A program made the translations under genes and the position numbers. From assembly GCA_937902055.1 (NCBI GenBank), contig CALGUJ010000093.1, forward strand, positions 1 to 5,588: a stretch of 5,588 nt of DNA. Reading direction: 5' to 3'. The notes under the pieces are model-generated. The model was given only the letters and a program-made list of their open reading frames with translations, had not been told where the DNA came from and made no database searches. This DNA comes from an uncultured Pelolinea sp. GTDB taxonomy: Bacteria > Chloroflexota > Anaerolineae > Anaerolineales > Anaerolineaceae. Position 1 is the first letter of the stretch; the number at the start of each line of letters is the position of its first letter. Positions 5,463-5,588 of this stretch are shown here, piece by piece.

Positions 5463-5588
5463 GTTTATCCTTTTTCTTCGGCGGTTTGGGTTTAATGTCT
5501 ACTAACGCTTTCAGTATTTCCTCAAAGGTTGGCTTCTTGTCTTTCTTGTCTTTCTTGTCTTTCTTGTCTTTCTTGTCTTTCTTGTCTT
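5440..5588 (-). CDS. C-terminus of a protein with Asp-Lys-Lys repeats, start outside window
   Basis: Reading the minus strand from the right edge gives repeated Asp-Lys-Lys (about six copies), then PTFEEILKALVDIKPKP and a Lys/Pro-rich end finishing KPMKKTHQ before TGA at 5442-5440. The non-repeat part reads like a real short helix (FEEILKALVDI) flanked by basic, Pro-rich linkers. The other two minus-strand frames of the repeat do not give a protein-like continuation. Such a basic, highly charged tail would suit nucleic-acid or membrane-surface contact, but this is inference and the folded part of the protein is not visible. The gene converges on and overlaps the preceding plus-strand gene by 23 bp. 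Confidence 0.65.
   Translation of the reverse strand, partial: DKKDKKDKKDKKDKKDKKPTFEEILKALVDIKPKPPKKKDKPMKKTHQ
5536..5588. repeat. Tandem repeat of a 9-bp unit, nearly six copies to the window edge
   Basis: The unit CTTGTCTTT repeats perfectly from 5536 to the end (five full copies plus eight bases) and probably continues beyond the window. On the minus strand it encodes Asp-Lys-Lys (GAC AAG AAA). Because the unit is nine bases long, gain or loss of copies keeps the reading frame. The identical copies suggest recent expansion or active slippage. Confidence 0.95.

Noticed and set aside
5536..5588. CRISPR-like or iteron array at the right edge
   Set aside because: The 9-bp unit repeats without spacers and is in frame with a plausible minus-strand protein tail, so a coding tandem repeat explains it.

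Overview
The window looks like a stretch of bacterial chromosome that passes from ordinary metabolic genes on the left into an AT-rich accessory segment on the right. The left two thirds carry two GC-rich housekeeping genes: a methylmalonyl-CoA mutase catalytic chain and a GH13 alpha-glucosidase. Methylmalonyl-CoA mutase of the '[11 protein letters not shown]' type is, from general knowledge, common in Chloroflexota, Bacillota, Thermus and archaea. A Chloroflexota (Anaerolineae-like) environmental genome is my best guess, but the window has no rRNA or marker gene to settle it.

Layout from left to right. Positions 1-1392 (minus) hold the N-terminal 464 residues of methylmalonyl-CoA mutase, cut by the left edge. 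A 66-bp gap with a perfect 10-bp inverted repeat separates it from a zinc-ribbon protein with four predicted membrane helices (1459-2040, minus). A divergent intergenic region (2041-2261) carries a candidate promoter for the zinc-ribbon gene. Next, on the plus strand, is a small DUF4491-type membrane protein (2262-2539) whose reading frame is broken at a run of nine T. It meets a complete GH13 alpha-glucosidase (2545-4155, minus) tail to tail across 5 bp.

From about 4160 rightward the base composition and codon choice become AT-rich. This segment holds a 58-residue unknown protein with a near-perfect ribosome binding site (4295-4471, plus), a DUF3892 protein (4488-4766, minus) with a good sigma-70-type promoter, an unrecognised protein with two membrane helices and a long helical tail (4854-5462, plus), and the C-terminus of a protein with repeated Asp-Lys-Lys encoded by a 9-bp tandem repeat (5440-5588, minus). 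Every neighbouring pair here is convergent or divergent, with no operon, which suggests a patchwork of independently transcribed accessory genes.

Functional links are limited. The mutase would interconvert methylmalonyl-CoA and succinyl-CoA in propionate metabolism. The glucosidase would release glucose from short alpha-glucans in the cytoplasm. Nothing in the window ties the small membrane proteins to either pathway. No gene-free stretch exceeds 300 bases. I saw no tRNA, rRNA, CRISPR array, transposase or integrase.
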